Source: an uncultured Phycisphaerales bacterium
GTDB taxonomy: Bacteria; Planctomycetota; Phycisphaerae; Phycisphaerales; UBA1924
Direction of reading: 5' to 3'
DNA length: 64,000 nucleotides
Assembly (NCBI GenBank): GCA_937995595.1
Contig: CALKJW010000007.1
Span: 59,134 to 123,133, forward strand
Each line of letters begins with the position of its first letter. Position 1 is the stretch's first letter. A program made the translations under genes and the position numbers. The notes under the pieces are model-generated. The model saw nothing but the letters and a program-made list of their open reading frames with translations, did no database searches and was not told the origin of the DNA. This document shows, piece by piece, positions 52,789-61,549 of the stretch.

Positions 52789-54575
52789 ACAGGGCAAACC
52801 CCCAAACCAATGCGCCGCGTATAGCCAAAACAGGGCGTGTTGCCGCTGTTCAGGAGGGTCCGTCGGGCGGCTTGGCGATTCTGATCGCCGAGATCGGCGG
52901 GACATCGCTCAACGTGGTCGAAACGGCCCTCGCAGACCGGAAGGACGCCGCGGAGTTGCTCCGTTCCAAACGTGTGGACCTGGTCATCCGCCTCGCCCCG
53001 TCGAGCGAGACGGTGTGCAAACTGGTCCCGGTGCCCGAGGGAAGCGGCACCGACCGTGCCGCGCTGGCCGATGCGCTGGCCCTGATGGCCGAGTCTGAAC
53101 TGCCCGCTTCGCTGCCGTGGTACCGGCGCGCGGGCGGCGTCGTGCGCGTCGGATCCGCACAGGCCGCGCTGCTGACCGGTTGGACGCGGCCGGAGTCCCC
53201 ATCGCAGAACGACACGCTCTCGGCGGCGCCCGAGGTCTGGACGGCCGAGATCGCCGCGCTGGCGGCGCTGGCTGCGGGCGTCGGCGGAGGTCCGATGGTC
53301 GGGCTGGCCGACCGGCGGACGGGCACGGTCGCGCTGCTGGCCTCGGGCGGGCGCAAGGCGGTCGCACGCGTGCTGCGGCTGGCGAGCGACCGGGACTGGG
53401 ACGGCGCGGTGCGCGCCGCGTGGGACGAGACCGCCGCCGCGGCGGGCGTCGAGGGCGTGCCGGCGCCGGCCACCGACGGGCTGCTGCTCGCGAGCAACGG
53501 CGGCGTGCGACTGGGCGGCGCGACCCGCGACCGGGAGTGGATCGACCGATTCGGCCTGGCGATGGGCGCGGCGATGCTGTACGCCGACGGCGACGCCGCG
53601 GTCAGCGCGCTGGTCGCGCTCGCCCTGCGCGAGCCGCGCAGCCGGCAGCCGCTGGCCCAGCGAACGATCGACTGGCTCTCGCTGCCGCGGCACGCGGCGG
53701 TGGTGGGCGCGGCGTGTCTGGCGGTCGCGCTGCTGGCGCCGCTGGCGTCGTCCAAGGCGCGGCACGCGGTGCTGGCGAGCCACGCCGGGTCGGCCGATGC
53801 GCTCGACAGCCGCCTGGCCGAGGCCGAGCGTCGCGTGGGCTTCTACAAACTGCTGAGCGACAAGCGCTGGCCGATGACCAAGTTGCTGGCGCAGATCGCG
53901 GGGGCGGCGCCGGTGGGCGTGACGCTCGACGCGGTGGAACTGGCGCAGGGCGAGACCGTGACGATCCGCGCGACGGCCGAGTCGTCGGAACTGGTCTCGA
54001 CGTTCCGCAAGAACCTCTCAGACACGCGCGTGTTCACCGGCGTCGCGACGCCGACCATCGAGACGACCGCCGACGGGGTGACCTTCCAGTTGCAGGCGCG
54101 GGTGGTGCAGAACTTCGCGCTGCAGGCGACCAGGCCGCTGGACGACTTTGCCGCCCAGACGCTGGCCCAGCGCCTCTACGGCGAGAGCGCGGGCAACAAC
54201 GCGCGGTACGACCGCGACGACGACCGCGACGCGCGCGCCGGCGACCGCCGCGCGACCGGGCGCGACGCGTCGCGCGACACGCGGCGCGACGAGCCGGCAC
54301 GCCCGTCGTCGGGCGGCTCGGCGCCGCCGCGCGGCGGCGGCGACCGCGCCGCGGCGCCCGCGCCGCCGCCGGCGAGCATCCCCCCGCCGCTGAGCGACGA
54401 AGACATCGCCAGGATGGACCGCGTCACGGCCATGCGCGAGTGGGGCGTGCGCCGGCGCGCCTCGACGCAGCCGGGCCTCGACGCCGAGACCAAGGCGCGT
54501 CTGACGGCCGAGGCCGAGAAGGCGCGGGTGCGCATGCAGGAAGCGGGCGAGGCGTCGCCGGGGGGTGGCTTGTGA
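52785..54575 (+). CDS. gspL: GspL-like assembly protein (PilM/PilN-type fusion)
   Basis: Encodes 596 residues. The first 300 residues are an actin-like (PilM/GspL cytoplasmic) domain, with ILIAEIGGTSLNVVETALAD near the start and DRFGLAMGAAMLYADGDAAV near its end. One membrane segment follows (HAAVVGAACLAVALLAPLAS, about 305-325), then a ferredoxin-like periplasmic domain with VTLDAVELAQGETVTIRATA. The last 140 residues are Arg/Asp- and Pro/Gly-rich and unlike GspL; they look disordered. It links GspE to the inner-membrane platform. The ATG overlaps gspK by four bases. Confidence 0.82.
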   Translation: MNRANPQTNAPRIAKTGRVAAVQEGPSGGLAILIAEIGGTSLNVVETALADRKDAAELLRSKRVDLVIRLAPSSETVCKLVPVPEGSGTDRAALADALALMAESELPASLPWYRRAGGVVRVGSAQAALLTGWTRPESPSQNDTLSAAPEVWTAEIAALAALAAGVGGGPMVGLADRRTGTVALLASGGRKAVARVLRLASDRDWDGAVRAAWDETAAAAGVEGVPAPATDGLLLASNGGVRLGGATRDREWIDRFGLAMGAAMLYADGDAAVSALVALALREPRSRQPLAQRTIDWLSLPRHAAVVGAACLAVALLAPLASSKARHAVLASHAGSADALDSRLAEAERRVGFYKLLSDKRWPMTKLLAQIAGAAPVGVTLDAVELAQGETVTIRATAESSELVSTFRKNLSDTRVFTGVATPTIETTADGVTFQLQARVVQNFALQATRPLDDFAAQTLAQRLYGESAGNNARYDRDDDRDARAGDRRATGRDASRDTRRDEPARPSSGGSAPPRGGGDRAAAPAPPPASIPPPLSDEDIARMDRVTAMREWGVRRRASTQPGLDAETKARLTAEAEKARVRMQEAGEASPGGGL

Positions 54576-55219
54576 ACGCGCTGCTCGACGCCTACCTGCG
54601 CATGCCGCGCGCCGGCCGCTGGCTGGTGCTGTTCGCCGTGTTCGTCGGGGCGTACCTGCTGGTGATCGAGCCGGTGCTCGACGCGACCAACGCCGCGCGG
54701 ACGCGCGCCGACAACCTCGAGTCGGCCCTTCGGCGCGAGCGGCAACTGCTGGCGCCCGAGTCCGACACGGGCCGGATGCTCGAACTGGGCATGGAGAACT
54801 TCGGCCTGCCGCGCCACCCCGCCGAGCCGGGCGCGCGCCCCGAGGCGCTGCAGCGGACCGTCAACGCGGTGCTGATCAAGCACGGCGTGACCAACGCGAC
54901 GTACAGCGAACGCTCGGCCGCGATCCGCTCCGACGACGCGGTCGGCGTGGTCGGGCTGGGCAACCGGCTGGACCGCTACGTGCTCGACGTGTCGTTCGAC
55001 GCCGAGCCCTCGGTGGTCGTGGCGATACTCTCAGACCTTGAACGCTCGCGCGACGTGACGGCCGTCTCGCGCGTGCGGATCGACAAGAGCGGCGCGGGCC
55101 GCTCGCGCACGGGCCAGAGCGGCGCGGGGCGCGACGTCCGCGCGTCCATCGCGGTCGAGACGTGGATCGCCGCGCCCGACGCCTCCGGATCTTCGCTGGC
55201 CGCGGGGGTGCGCCCATGA
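54572..55219 (+). CDS. gspM: GspM-like assembly protein
   Basis: Encodes 215 residues from a GTG overlapping gspL. It has a short cytoplasmic tail, one membrane helix (WLVLFAVFVGAYLLVIEPVL, about 17-36), a coiled-coil (AARTRADNLESALRRERQLL), and a ferredoxin-like domain (YVLDVSFDAEPSVVVAILSD). That is the GspM/PilO plan. GspM pairs with GspL in the inner-membrane platform. Identification rests on topology and position more than on motif identity. Confidence 0.8.
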   Translation: MNALLDAYLRMPRAGRWLVLFAVFVGAYLLVIEPVLDATNAARTRADNLESALRRERQLLAPESDTGRMLELGMENFGLPRHPAEPGARPEALQRTVNAVLIKHGVTNATYSERSAAIRSDDAVGVVGLGNRLDRYVLDVSFDAEPSVVVAILSDLERSRDVTAVSRVRIDKSGAGRSRTGQSGAGRDVRASIAVETWIAAPDASGSSLAAGVRP

Positions 55220-55989
55220 GCCGCATGACCTCGCTGCTGCTGGGTCTTGGCTCGCGCGGCGGCGGTCCGCGCTGGCTTGGCGCGCTGGCGGTGTGCGCGA
55301 TCGTGCTGACGCTGGCGTGGATCGGCGCGCAGGCCGCGCCGCTGATCCGCGCGGCGATGCTCCCCGCACCGACGCAGCGCGAGCAGGTCGACGACGAGGC
55401 GCGCCTGCAACGCTTCGCCGACGCGCTCGCCGCGCACGGCGCGCAGGTGAAGGGCCGGTCGCTGTTCTTCGTCCCGCCGCGTCCGCGACCGCCGCGGGTC
55501 GAGGTGGCCGTGGACGACACGCCGCGCGAGCCGCCCAGGCCGACGCGCTACGGCGGGCCGGCCATCACCGCGATGGTGAACAACCAGGTGTGGTTCAACG
55601 ACGGCCAGCGCGTGCGGCTCGGCGAATCGGGCCGCGGCGTGAAGGTCGTCTCGATGAACGCGCCGTGGTCGGCCCGCATCGAGTGGCAGGGCGTCGAGTT
55701 CGACGTGGACCTGTTCCAGCGCGACAGCGTCGTCGCTCGCCCGGTGCGGAACGACGGCACGTCGCTGCTGATCCCGTCGGGCGGAGCGGAGCCGGCCTCT
55801 GCGCCGCCGACGCCGGCGCCTCCCGCCACCGCGGCGGAGCCCGCCCCCGCTCCCGCCACGCCGCCCGCGGCCGCTCCCCCCGCGCCTCCGCCGCCCGCGC
55901 CGGAACCGTCGCACGAACCCGAGCCCGAGCCGGACGACCCGCACACCGATCCATCCGACCCGCCAGCCACCGACCCGGAGGCGTCATGA
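55216..55989 (+). CDS. GspC/PilP-like inner-membrane protein
   Basis: Encodes 257 residues. One membrane helix lies at about 21-42 (LGALAVCAIVLTLAWIGAQA). A small beta domain (about 113-175: ITAMVNNQVWFNDGQRVRLG, GVKVVSMNAPWSARIEWQGV) resembles the homology region of GspC, which contacts the secretin's N0 domain. The last 70 residues are Pro/Ala/Glu-rich. No PDZ or coiled-coil end is seen. Position between gspM and gspD and the ATGA overlaps on both sides fit a GspC role. Sequence identity to any GspC is low by eye. Confidence 0.65.
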   Translation: MSRMTSLLLGLGSRGGGPRWLGALAVCAIVLTLAWIGAQAAPLIRAAMLPAPTQREQVDDEARLQRFADALAAHGAQVKGRSLFFVPPRPRPPRVEVAVDDTPREPPRPTRYGGPAITAMVNNQVWFNDGQRVRLGESGRGVKVVSMNAPWSARIEWQGVEFDVDLFQRDSVVARPVRNDGTSLLIPSGGAEPASAPPTPAPPATAAEPAPAPATPPAAAPPAPPPPAPEPSHEPEPEPDDPHTDPSDPPATDPEAS

Positions 55990-58550
55990 ATCGCACCCGC
56001 ACGGAACGCTCTTTCCGCCTCTCGCCCGTCGCCGCCGCGCTGGTGTGCGTCGGCTCGGCCATCGGCCTTGCGCACGCCCAGAGCGCGCCGCGCGCCGAGG
56101 AGCACGCGGCCGAGCAGTTCGACCAGCGCGGGCGTCGCGTCGTCTACGGCGAGCCGACGACGCTGGGCTTCCGCAGCGAGCGCGTCGAGCGCATCCTGCC
56201 GTTCCTCGTCGAGACCACGGGCAAGGTGGTGCTGCCCCAGCCGGACGTGCTGAACCGGCCGATCACGGTCGTGAACGACCGGCCGATCCCGCGGGAACTG
56301 GCGCTGGACCTGGTCATCTTCGCGCTCCAGCAGAACGGCGTGGCCGTCGTGGAGACCAAGGACCTGATCATCCTCCGCGACCTTGGCGAACTGGACCGGC
56401 AGGACGTGCCCGTGCTCGGGCCCGACGTGCGCCTCGAGGGCCGGACCGACTACGGCACCGTCGTCGACAAGGTCTTCCGCCTCGAGTACTCGACCGCCGA
56501 GACCATCGGCGAGGTCATCAAGTCCAACCTGCCGAGTTTCGCCAAACTCACGGTCGACCCGCTCTCCAACCAGATCGCGGTCATGGCCAACATCGGCCTG
56601 CTGCAGCAGATCGAGCGCAAGGTCGAGTACCTCGACCAGCCCTCGGCCGCGAGCCTGGTCACCGAGACCTTCCACCTCCGCTACGCCGACGCCGAGCAGG
56701 TCGCGGCGAACATCCGCGACCTGTTCTCGCAGGCCGCACGCACCGGACAGGGCGGCCAGCCGCAGAACCCGTTCCAGCAGTTCTTCCAGCAGGGCGGCCG
56801 GCCCGGCCAGCAGCAACAGCAGGGACGCGGCGGGCAGCAGCAGCAGGGGCGCGGCGGGCAGCAGGACTCGGCCGCGACCAGCGCCAACCTGCGCGTGACC
56901 GCCAACACCCAGCAGAACTCGGTGACGGTGCTGGCCGAGAAGCAGGTGCTCGAGCAGATCCGCACGCAGATCAACGAGGCGTGGGACCGCCAGGTGGACA
57001 TCGAGACGCTCACGCCGCGCATCTACACGCTCGTCAACTCCGACCCGATCAAGGTGCGCGACGCGGCCCGCGAACTGTTCGGCCAGCCCGGCGCGGGCTC
57101 GTCGGCCACGCAGTCGGGCGTCGGCAGGATGTACGGGCAGTTCTCGTTCGAGGCGATCCCCGAGTCGTCGCGTCTGGTGGTGCTGAGCAAGTCCGCGGCG
57201 AACTTCCGCGTGATCGACGAGTTCATCGCGCAGATCGACCAGCCGCTGACGACCGGCCTGCCGCGGATCGTCGAGCTCAAGCACGCCTCGGCCGAGGAAC
57301 TGGCCGAGCAACTCAACGCGCTGCTGGCCCAGGAGGGCACGCTGGCGCAGATCCCGCGTCAGGAGACGGGCCTGTCGCAGGGCACGACGGGCGCCTCGCC
57401 GTTCGCCAGCGACGCGGCCACGAACACGCAGAACCAGACGGGCACGACCCCCGGCACGGTCTCGTTCTGGTGGCAGCGGGCCCGCCCGCCGACGGCGACG
57501 GCCGGCTCGTCGAACCTGGTCTCGAAGGTGCGCATCGTGCCGGTGTGGCGGCAGAACGCGCTGATGGTTCTCTCGCCGCCCGAGTACGCCCAGTCGGTGG
57601 TGGACCTGATCGCCGAACTCGACAAGCCGGGGCGACAGGTGCTGCTCAAGGCGGTGATCGCCGAGATCAGCCTCGAGGACGCGACCGCGCTGGGCCTGCG
57701 CTGGTCCAACGCGCCGATCAACACGGCCTTCGGCGACAACACCATCTCGGCCGGCGCCAACAGCACCGGCAACCAGCAGGGCGGCGTCGTCACCGGGACC
57801 AAGAACGACCTGCTCCCCGGCCTGTTCGACACCTCGGTGCTCAACGTCGGCGTCGACCTGAACGTGCTCTTCCAGGCCCTGTCGCAGAAGACCAACGTGA
57901 ACATCCTCTCCGAGCCGCGGATCTTCACCAGCGACAACCAGGAGGCGGAGTTCTTCGCCGGGCAGGACATCCCGTTCATCACCGACTCGCAGACCACCGA
58001 CAACGGCACGCTGACGCAGAGTTTCGACTACCGCGCCGTGGGCCTGTCGCTGCGCGTGCGCCCGCGGATCACGCCCAAGCGCGACGTGGACCTGCGCATC
58101 AACCTCGAACTGTCGAGCATCCAGCCCAACCAGACGCTCTTCGGCGGCTTCATCGTCGACCGGCGCGAGTCCACCACGCACCTGATCGTGCAGGACGGCC
58201 AGACGGTCGTCGTCTCGGGCATCCTGCGTTCCGAGGACTCGGACGTGCGCCGCAAGGTCCCGCTGCTGGGCGACATCCCGCTGGTGGGCCTGCTGTTCCA
58301 GAGCACCGAGCGCGTCAAGTCGCAGACCGAGATCGTCGCGTTCATCACGCCGATCGTGATCGAGAACCCCGGCGAGACCGACGCCGCGACCGAGGATGAG
58401 CGCGAGCGGCTGGGCGAACTGCGCGAGGAACTCACGCCGCCCAAGCCCATCCGCAAGGACGTGGTGCGCCCCGGCGAGCCGGGCTCGAGCACGCCCGCCG
58501 CGCCGACCGAGCGCCCGCGCCGCACGCCGACGCACGGCTACGAGCCCTGA
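55986..58550 (+). CDS. gspD: Type II secretion outer-membrane secretin GspD
   Basis: Encodes 854 residues. The signal peptide ends near GLAHAQ. N0 (about 50-135) has LPFLVETTGKVVLPQPDVLN. N-domain repeats follow, with TVDPLSNQIAVMANIGLLQQ and LRVTANTQQNSVTVLAEKQV. Between N-domains lies a Gln/Gly-rich insert (about 257-300). The secretin core (about 560-800) has KTNVNILSEPRIFTSDNQEA, VGLSLRVRPRITPKRDVDLR and VSGILRSEDSDVRRKVPLLG. It forms the outer-membrane channel. The Pro-rich C-terminus may be the pilotin-binding end. Last gene of the operon. Confidence 0.95.
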   Translation: MNRTRTERSFRLSPVAAALVCVGSAIGLAHAQSAPRAEEHAAEQFDQRGRRVVYGEPTTLGFRSERVERILPFLVETTGKVVLPQPDVLNRPITVVNDRPIPRELALDLVIFALQQNGVAVVETKDLIILRDLGELDRQDVPVLGPDVRLEGRTDYGTVVDKVFRLEYSTAETIGEVIKSNLPSFAKLTVDPLSNQIAVMANIGLLQQIERKVEYLDQPSAASLVTETFHLRYADAEQVAANIRDLFSQAARTGQGGQPQNPFQQFFQQGGRPGQQQQQGRGGQQQQGRGGQQDSAATSANLRVTANTQQNSVTVLAEKQVLEQIRTQINEAWDRQVDIETLTPRIYTLVNSDPIKVRDAARELFGQPGAGSSATQSGVGRMYGQFSFEAIPESSRLVVLSKSAANFRVIDEFIAQIDQPLTTGLPRIVELKHASAEELAEQLNALLAQEGTLAQIPRQETGLSQGTTGASPFASDAATNTQNQTGTTPGTVSFWWQRARPPTATAGSSNLVSKVRIVPVWRQNALMVLSPPEYAQSVVDLIAELDKPGRQVLLKAVIAEISLEDATALGLRWSNAPINTAFGDNTISAGANSTGNQQGGVVTGTKNDLLPGLFDTSVLNVGVDLNVLFQALSQKTNVNILSEPRIFTSDNQEAEFFAGQDIPFITDSQTTDNGTLTQSFDYRAVGLSLRVRPRITPKRDVDLRINLELSSIQPNQTLFGGFIVDRRESTTHLIVQDGQTVVVSGILRSEDSDVRRKVPLLGDIPLVGLLFQSTERVKSQTEIVAFITPIVIENPGETDAATEDERERLGELREELTPPKPIRKDVVRPGEPGSSTPAAPTERPRRTPTHGYEP

Positions 58551-58581
58551 GCGGGCGCGGGCCGGGAACAGTCGATTCGAT

Positions 58582-59622
58582 TCACTCCGCGTCGCGCTCC
58601 GCCGCCGCGGCCGCCGCGCAGTGCCAGCACCAGTTCACCGGGTCGCCCAGCGAGCCGAAGGCGCCCGCGTCGCCCGCGTGCCCGGCGTGGAACGCCGCGG
58701 CGAGCATCATCGCCCGCGCGCCCTCGGGCGTGCGCGGTCGCGGCTCGGCGTCGGCGCGCGGCTTGGGCAGGGCCCGCAGGCCGGCGAGGAAGGGCTGGTA
58801 GCGGTCGGCGTGCTTCTGGTAGTTGGGGTTGCCGCGCGTGTGGGCGTAGTACTTGTTGTACCGCTTGTTGAGTTCGGCGATGCGCGTCGCGCTGGCCGGG
58901 TGGGTCGAGAGAAACTCGGGCGTCCCGCCCCCGCCGCCGGCGCGTCCGAGGATCTCCTGCACCTCGATCGCGCCGACCGGGTCGTAGCCGAGTTTCTCCA
59001 TGTAGCGCATCCCGAGGCGGTCGGCCTCGATCTCCTGCTCGCGCGAGAAACTCAGCGAGACGATGCCGCCGATGGTCGCGCCGCCCGCCGCGCCGGCCGC
59101 CGCGCCCTCCTTGCCACCCGCCGCGGCGCCGATCAGCCCGCCGATGATCGCCCCGCCGATGGTCGTGCCCAGCGCCTGGCTCATGCGCTCGGAGGTGTGC
59201 CGCGCGGTGACGTGCCCGACCTCGTGCCCGAGCACCGCGGCCAGTTGCGCCTCGTTGGTCATCTCCTCGCACAGCCCGCGCGAGATGAAGACCTTGCCGC
59301 CCGGCAGCGCGAACGCGTTGATGACCTTGGAGTTCAGCAGCGTGAACTCCCACGGCAGCGACGGGAAGTCCGCCTCGGTCACCGCGGCGAGCCGCCTGCC
59401 GATGTCGGCGACGTAGTGGTGCAGCGCGGGCTGGGTGATCGCGCCGCCGAACTCCTCGGTCAGCGGGCCCTTGTGCTCCTCGCCGATCTGGATCTCCTCG
59501 CTCCGGTTGTACATCAGTGCCTGCGAACGTCCCGTCGCCGGGTTGGTGCTGCAGCCCGACACCAAGAACGCCATCGCCGCGAACAGCACGCACCGCGCGA
59601 CAAGGCCGAATCGATCGATCAT
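58582..59622 (-). CDS. M48-family metalloprotease lipoprotein
   Basis: Encodes 346 residues, with GGAGAGG before the ATG and TACACT near 59650. The signal ends in LVSGCSTN, a lipobox. The zinc site is AAVLGHEVGHVTARHTSERM (HExxH) with the third ligand in SREQEIEADRLGMRYM. A glycine-rich hydrophobic loop (TIGGAIIGGLIGAAAGGKEG) is inserted between them. It resembles BepA/LoiP-type periplasmic proteases that check outer-membrane assembly. The C-terminal part has no known domain and ends in an Ala/Glu tail with CWHCAAAAAA. It is divergent from ubiE, with promoter elements facing both ways. Confidence 0.9.
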   Translation of the reverse strand: MIDRFGLVARCVLFAAMAFLVSGCSTNPATGRSQALMYNRSEEIQIGEEHKGPLTEEFGGAITQPALHHYVADIGRRLAAVTEADFPSLPWEFTLLNSKVINAFALPGGKVFISRGLCEEMTNEAQLAAVLGHEVGHVTARHTSERMSQALGTTIGGAIIGGLIGAAAGGKEGAAAGAAGGATIGGIVSLSFSREQEIEADRLGMRYMEKLGYDPVGAIEVQEILGRAGGGGGTPEFLSTHPASATRIAELNKRYNKYYAHTRGNPNYQKHADRYQPFLAGLRALPKPRADAEPRPRTPEGARAMMLAAAFHAGHAGDAGAFGSLGDPVNWCWHCAAAAAAERDAE

Positions 59623-59688
59623 GGGACCTCTCCGAGATTGCTCGGAACAGTGTACCGGCGTGCGCCCGCACGGGTACGATCGAGCCGG

Positions 59689-60438
59689 ATGCCCGACCCG
59701 CAGCCGCCAGCATGGAGCGAGGCCGAACTGGCCCGCGACCCGCACGCCGCGGCGGACAAGCCCGAGCGCGTCCGGAGCATGTTCGCGGCCATCGCGCCGG
59801 CCTACGACCTGAACAACCGGCTGCACTCGATGTGGCGCGACCAGGCGTGGCGGCGCTTCGCGGTGCGCGCCTCGGGCCTGAAGCCGGGCCAGACGGTGAT
59901 CGACGTCGCCTGCGGCACCGGCGACCTCTCGCTGGCCTTTGCGCGCGCGGGCGCGGGCCGCGTGATCGGCGTCGATTTCACGATCGAGATGCTGCACGTG
60001 GCCCGAGAACGCAAGTCCCACCCGAGCATCACCTACGTGCAGGGCGACGCGCAGCGCCTCCCGCTGACCGAGTCGTGCGCCGACGTGGTCAGCATCGCCT
60101 TCGGCATCCGGAACGTGCAGGACGTGGACCGCGCGCTGGCCGAGTTCCGCCGCGTGCTGCGGCCCGGGGGGCGGCTGGTGGTGCTGGAGTTCTGCGAGCC
60201 GCGCATCGGCGTGGTGCGGTGGTTCAACAACCTGTACTGCCGCCAGATCATGCCGCGCACGGCGACGTGGATCAGCGGCGACCGGTCGGGGGCCTACAAG
60301 TACCTGCCGCGCTCGGTCGAGACTTTTTTGTCGCCCGAGCAACTGCGCAGCAAGGTGGTCGGATCGGGGTTCGCCGACGATCGCTTCTATCCCCTTACTT
60401 TGGGGATATGTGGTTGCACGGTGGCCACGGCCAAGTGA
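59689..60438 (+). CDS. ubiE: Ubiquinone/menaquinone methyltransferase UbiE/MenG
   Basis: Encodes 249 residues. The SAM-dependent enzyme C-methylates demethylmenaquinone or the ubiquinone precursor. MFAAIAPAYDLNNRLHSMWR (31-50) and LHSMWRDQAWRRFAV are the family opening. VIDVACGTGDLSLAFARAGA (about 71-90) is the SAM site and VIGVDFTIEMLHVAR motif II; SIAFGIRNVQDVDRALAEF and FLSPEQLRSKVVGSGF follow. Planctomycetes use menaquinone, so the MenG role is more likely. TACGAT is eight bases before the ATG. Confidence 0.94.
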   Translation: MPDPQPPAWSEAELARDPHAAADKPERVRSMFAAIAPAYDLNNRLHSMWRDQAWRRFAVRASGLKPGQTVIDVACGTGDLSLAFARAGAGRVIGVDFTIEMLHVARERKSHPSITYVQGDAQRLPLTESCADVVSIAFGIRNVQDVDRALAEFRRVLRPGGRLVVLEFCEPRIGVVRWFNNLYCRQIMPRTATWISGDRSGAYKYLPRSVETFLSPEQLRSKVVGSGFADDRFYPLTLGICGCTVATAK

Positions 60439-60603
60439 TATTCTGGGTGGCGACAACACCTGAAATGGGTACTTTGTAGACGTCCAAGGCCTTTACCGGA
60501 CCGGGTGCGCAGCCTTGTGGCGTCGTGGTTTGCGCGGGCTGCGGGGCTGCGTGAAATCGCCCCCGTCCGGGTGTCGCCGTCGATACAGCGGGTCCGACAC
60601 GTG

Positions 60604-60663
60604 CCCGGGCGGAGGCCCGGGGTGCTGTGCTGTGAGATCGGCAGGGCCGGAGGCCGGGCCGGG
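60604..60663 (+). promoter_or_regulatory. Two GGA-loop hairpins in the leader of the B12-domain gene
   Basis: CCCGGGC-GGAG-GCCCGGG (60604-60621) is a 7-bp hairpin with a GGAG loop. GGCC-GGA-GGCC (60645-60655) is a second one with GGA in the loop, and complementary G/C bases flank it. GGA in hairpin loops is the recognition pattern of CsrA-type proteins. No clear Shine-Dalgarno sequence precedes the ATG at 60688. The rest of the 249-base spacer 60439-60687 shows no gene and no recognisable cobalamin riboswitch. Confidence 0.35.
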
Positions 60664-60687
60664 ACACGAACGCTGAAGAGACGCACC

Positions 60688-61395
60688 ATGAACCACGAAG
60701 CGATGATCGAGAGGTTGTTCGAGACGCTGATCTCGGGCAACCGGCCCGCGACCCGGGCGTTCGTCCGGCAGGCCGAGGCCGCGCTCCGCTCGCCCGAAGC
60801 GGTGATCAGCGACCTGTTCTGGCCGACGCACGAGATGATCCAGAAACTCTACCGGGCCGACCAGTTGCCCTGCCTGAACCATCACATGGCCGTGCGGCTG
60901 CTGCGCGTCATGGCGGACCAGGAGGCGGCGAAACTCACGATCCAGCCTTCGCGCGGGCGTTCAGTCTTCGCGCTCTGCGGTCCGAGCGAGGCCGAGGAAC
61001 TCGGGGCGCAGATGGCGGTCGACCTGATCGAGGCCGCGGGGTTCGACATCTGCTTCGCCGGCGGCGGCATCGCCAACGACGAAGTACTCGCCCGCGTGCA
61101 CGAGGAGTCGCCCGACGTCCTGCTCATGTTCTCTTCCGCGGCGCAGGACCTGCCCAACATCCGCGCGATGATCGACCAACTGCACGAGATCGGCGCCTGC
61201 CCGAACCTGCAGATCGCCGTCGGCGGCGGGGTCTTCAACCGGGCCGAAGGGCTGGCCGAGGAGATCGGCGCCGACGTCTACGGCTCCACGCCGCTGGAGA
61301 TGGTCGACATCCTGATCCACGACGCCGACGAGCGCTCGGGCCTTGCCCAGCGGACGGTCGGGCGCAACCGCGTCAAGAAGCGCGCGGCGGCCTGA
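60688..61395 (+). CDS. Protein with B12-binding-fold domain lacking the cobalamin-ligand histidine
   Basis: Encodes 235 residues. Residues 1-85 are helical (AMIERLFETLISGNRPATRA, DLFWPTHEMIQKLYRADQLP), like the helix bundle ahead of cobalamin domains. Residues 90-215 form the Rossmann-like B12 fold: ALCGPSEAEELGAQMAVDLI, FDICFAGGGIAND, ESPDVLLMFSSAAQ and IAVGGGVFNRAEGLAEEIGA, DVYGSTP. The normal D-x-H-x-x-G motif should lie at GPSEAEELG, where His is replaced. So base-off His-on binding of cobalamin is unlikely. It may be a CarH/MerR-type regulator's sensor relative without a DNA-binding domain, perhaps light- or redox-related. Confidence 0.75.
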   Translation: MNHEAMIERLFETLISGNRPATRAFVRQAEAALRSPEAVISDLFWPTHEMIQKLYRADQLPCLNHHMAVRLLRVMADQEAAKLTIQPSRGRSVFALCGPSEAEELGAQMAVDLIEAAGFDICFAGGGIANDEVLARVHEESPDVLLMFSSAAQDLPNIRAMIDQLHEIGACPNLQIAVGGGVFNRAEGLAEEIGADVYGSTPLEMVDILIHDADERSGLAQRTVGRNRVKKRAAA

Positions 61396-61442
61396 TGTTC
61401 GTGTTCTGATCGGATCGCATCCAAAGTTCATGGACTGCGAAC

Positions 61443-61471
61443 AGCCCGGGGTGGCGAACCCCGGGCTTTTT
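61443..61471 (+). terminator. Rho-independent terminator
   Basis: AGCCCGGGG (61443-61451) pairs perfectly with CCCCGGGCT (61459-61467) around TGGCGAA, followed by TTTT to 61471. It lies 48 bases after the B12-fold gene and is the clearest factor-independent terminator in the window. Confidence 0.85.
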
Positions 61472-61549
61472 CATGCGTCCAAGACACAGACGGGGCGCGT
61501 GGACCGGTGCGTCTGAGTGGACATCGGGGGGGCGGGGCGGGGGTATGGG

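Noticed and set aside
60439..60687. Cobalamin riboswitch upstream of the B12-fold gene
   Set aside because: No B12-box-like conserved core was seen in the spacer, only short GC-rich hairpins.
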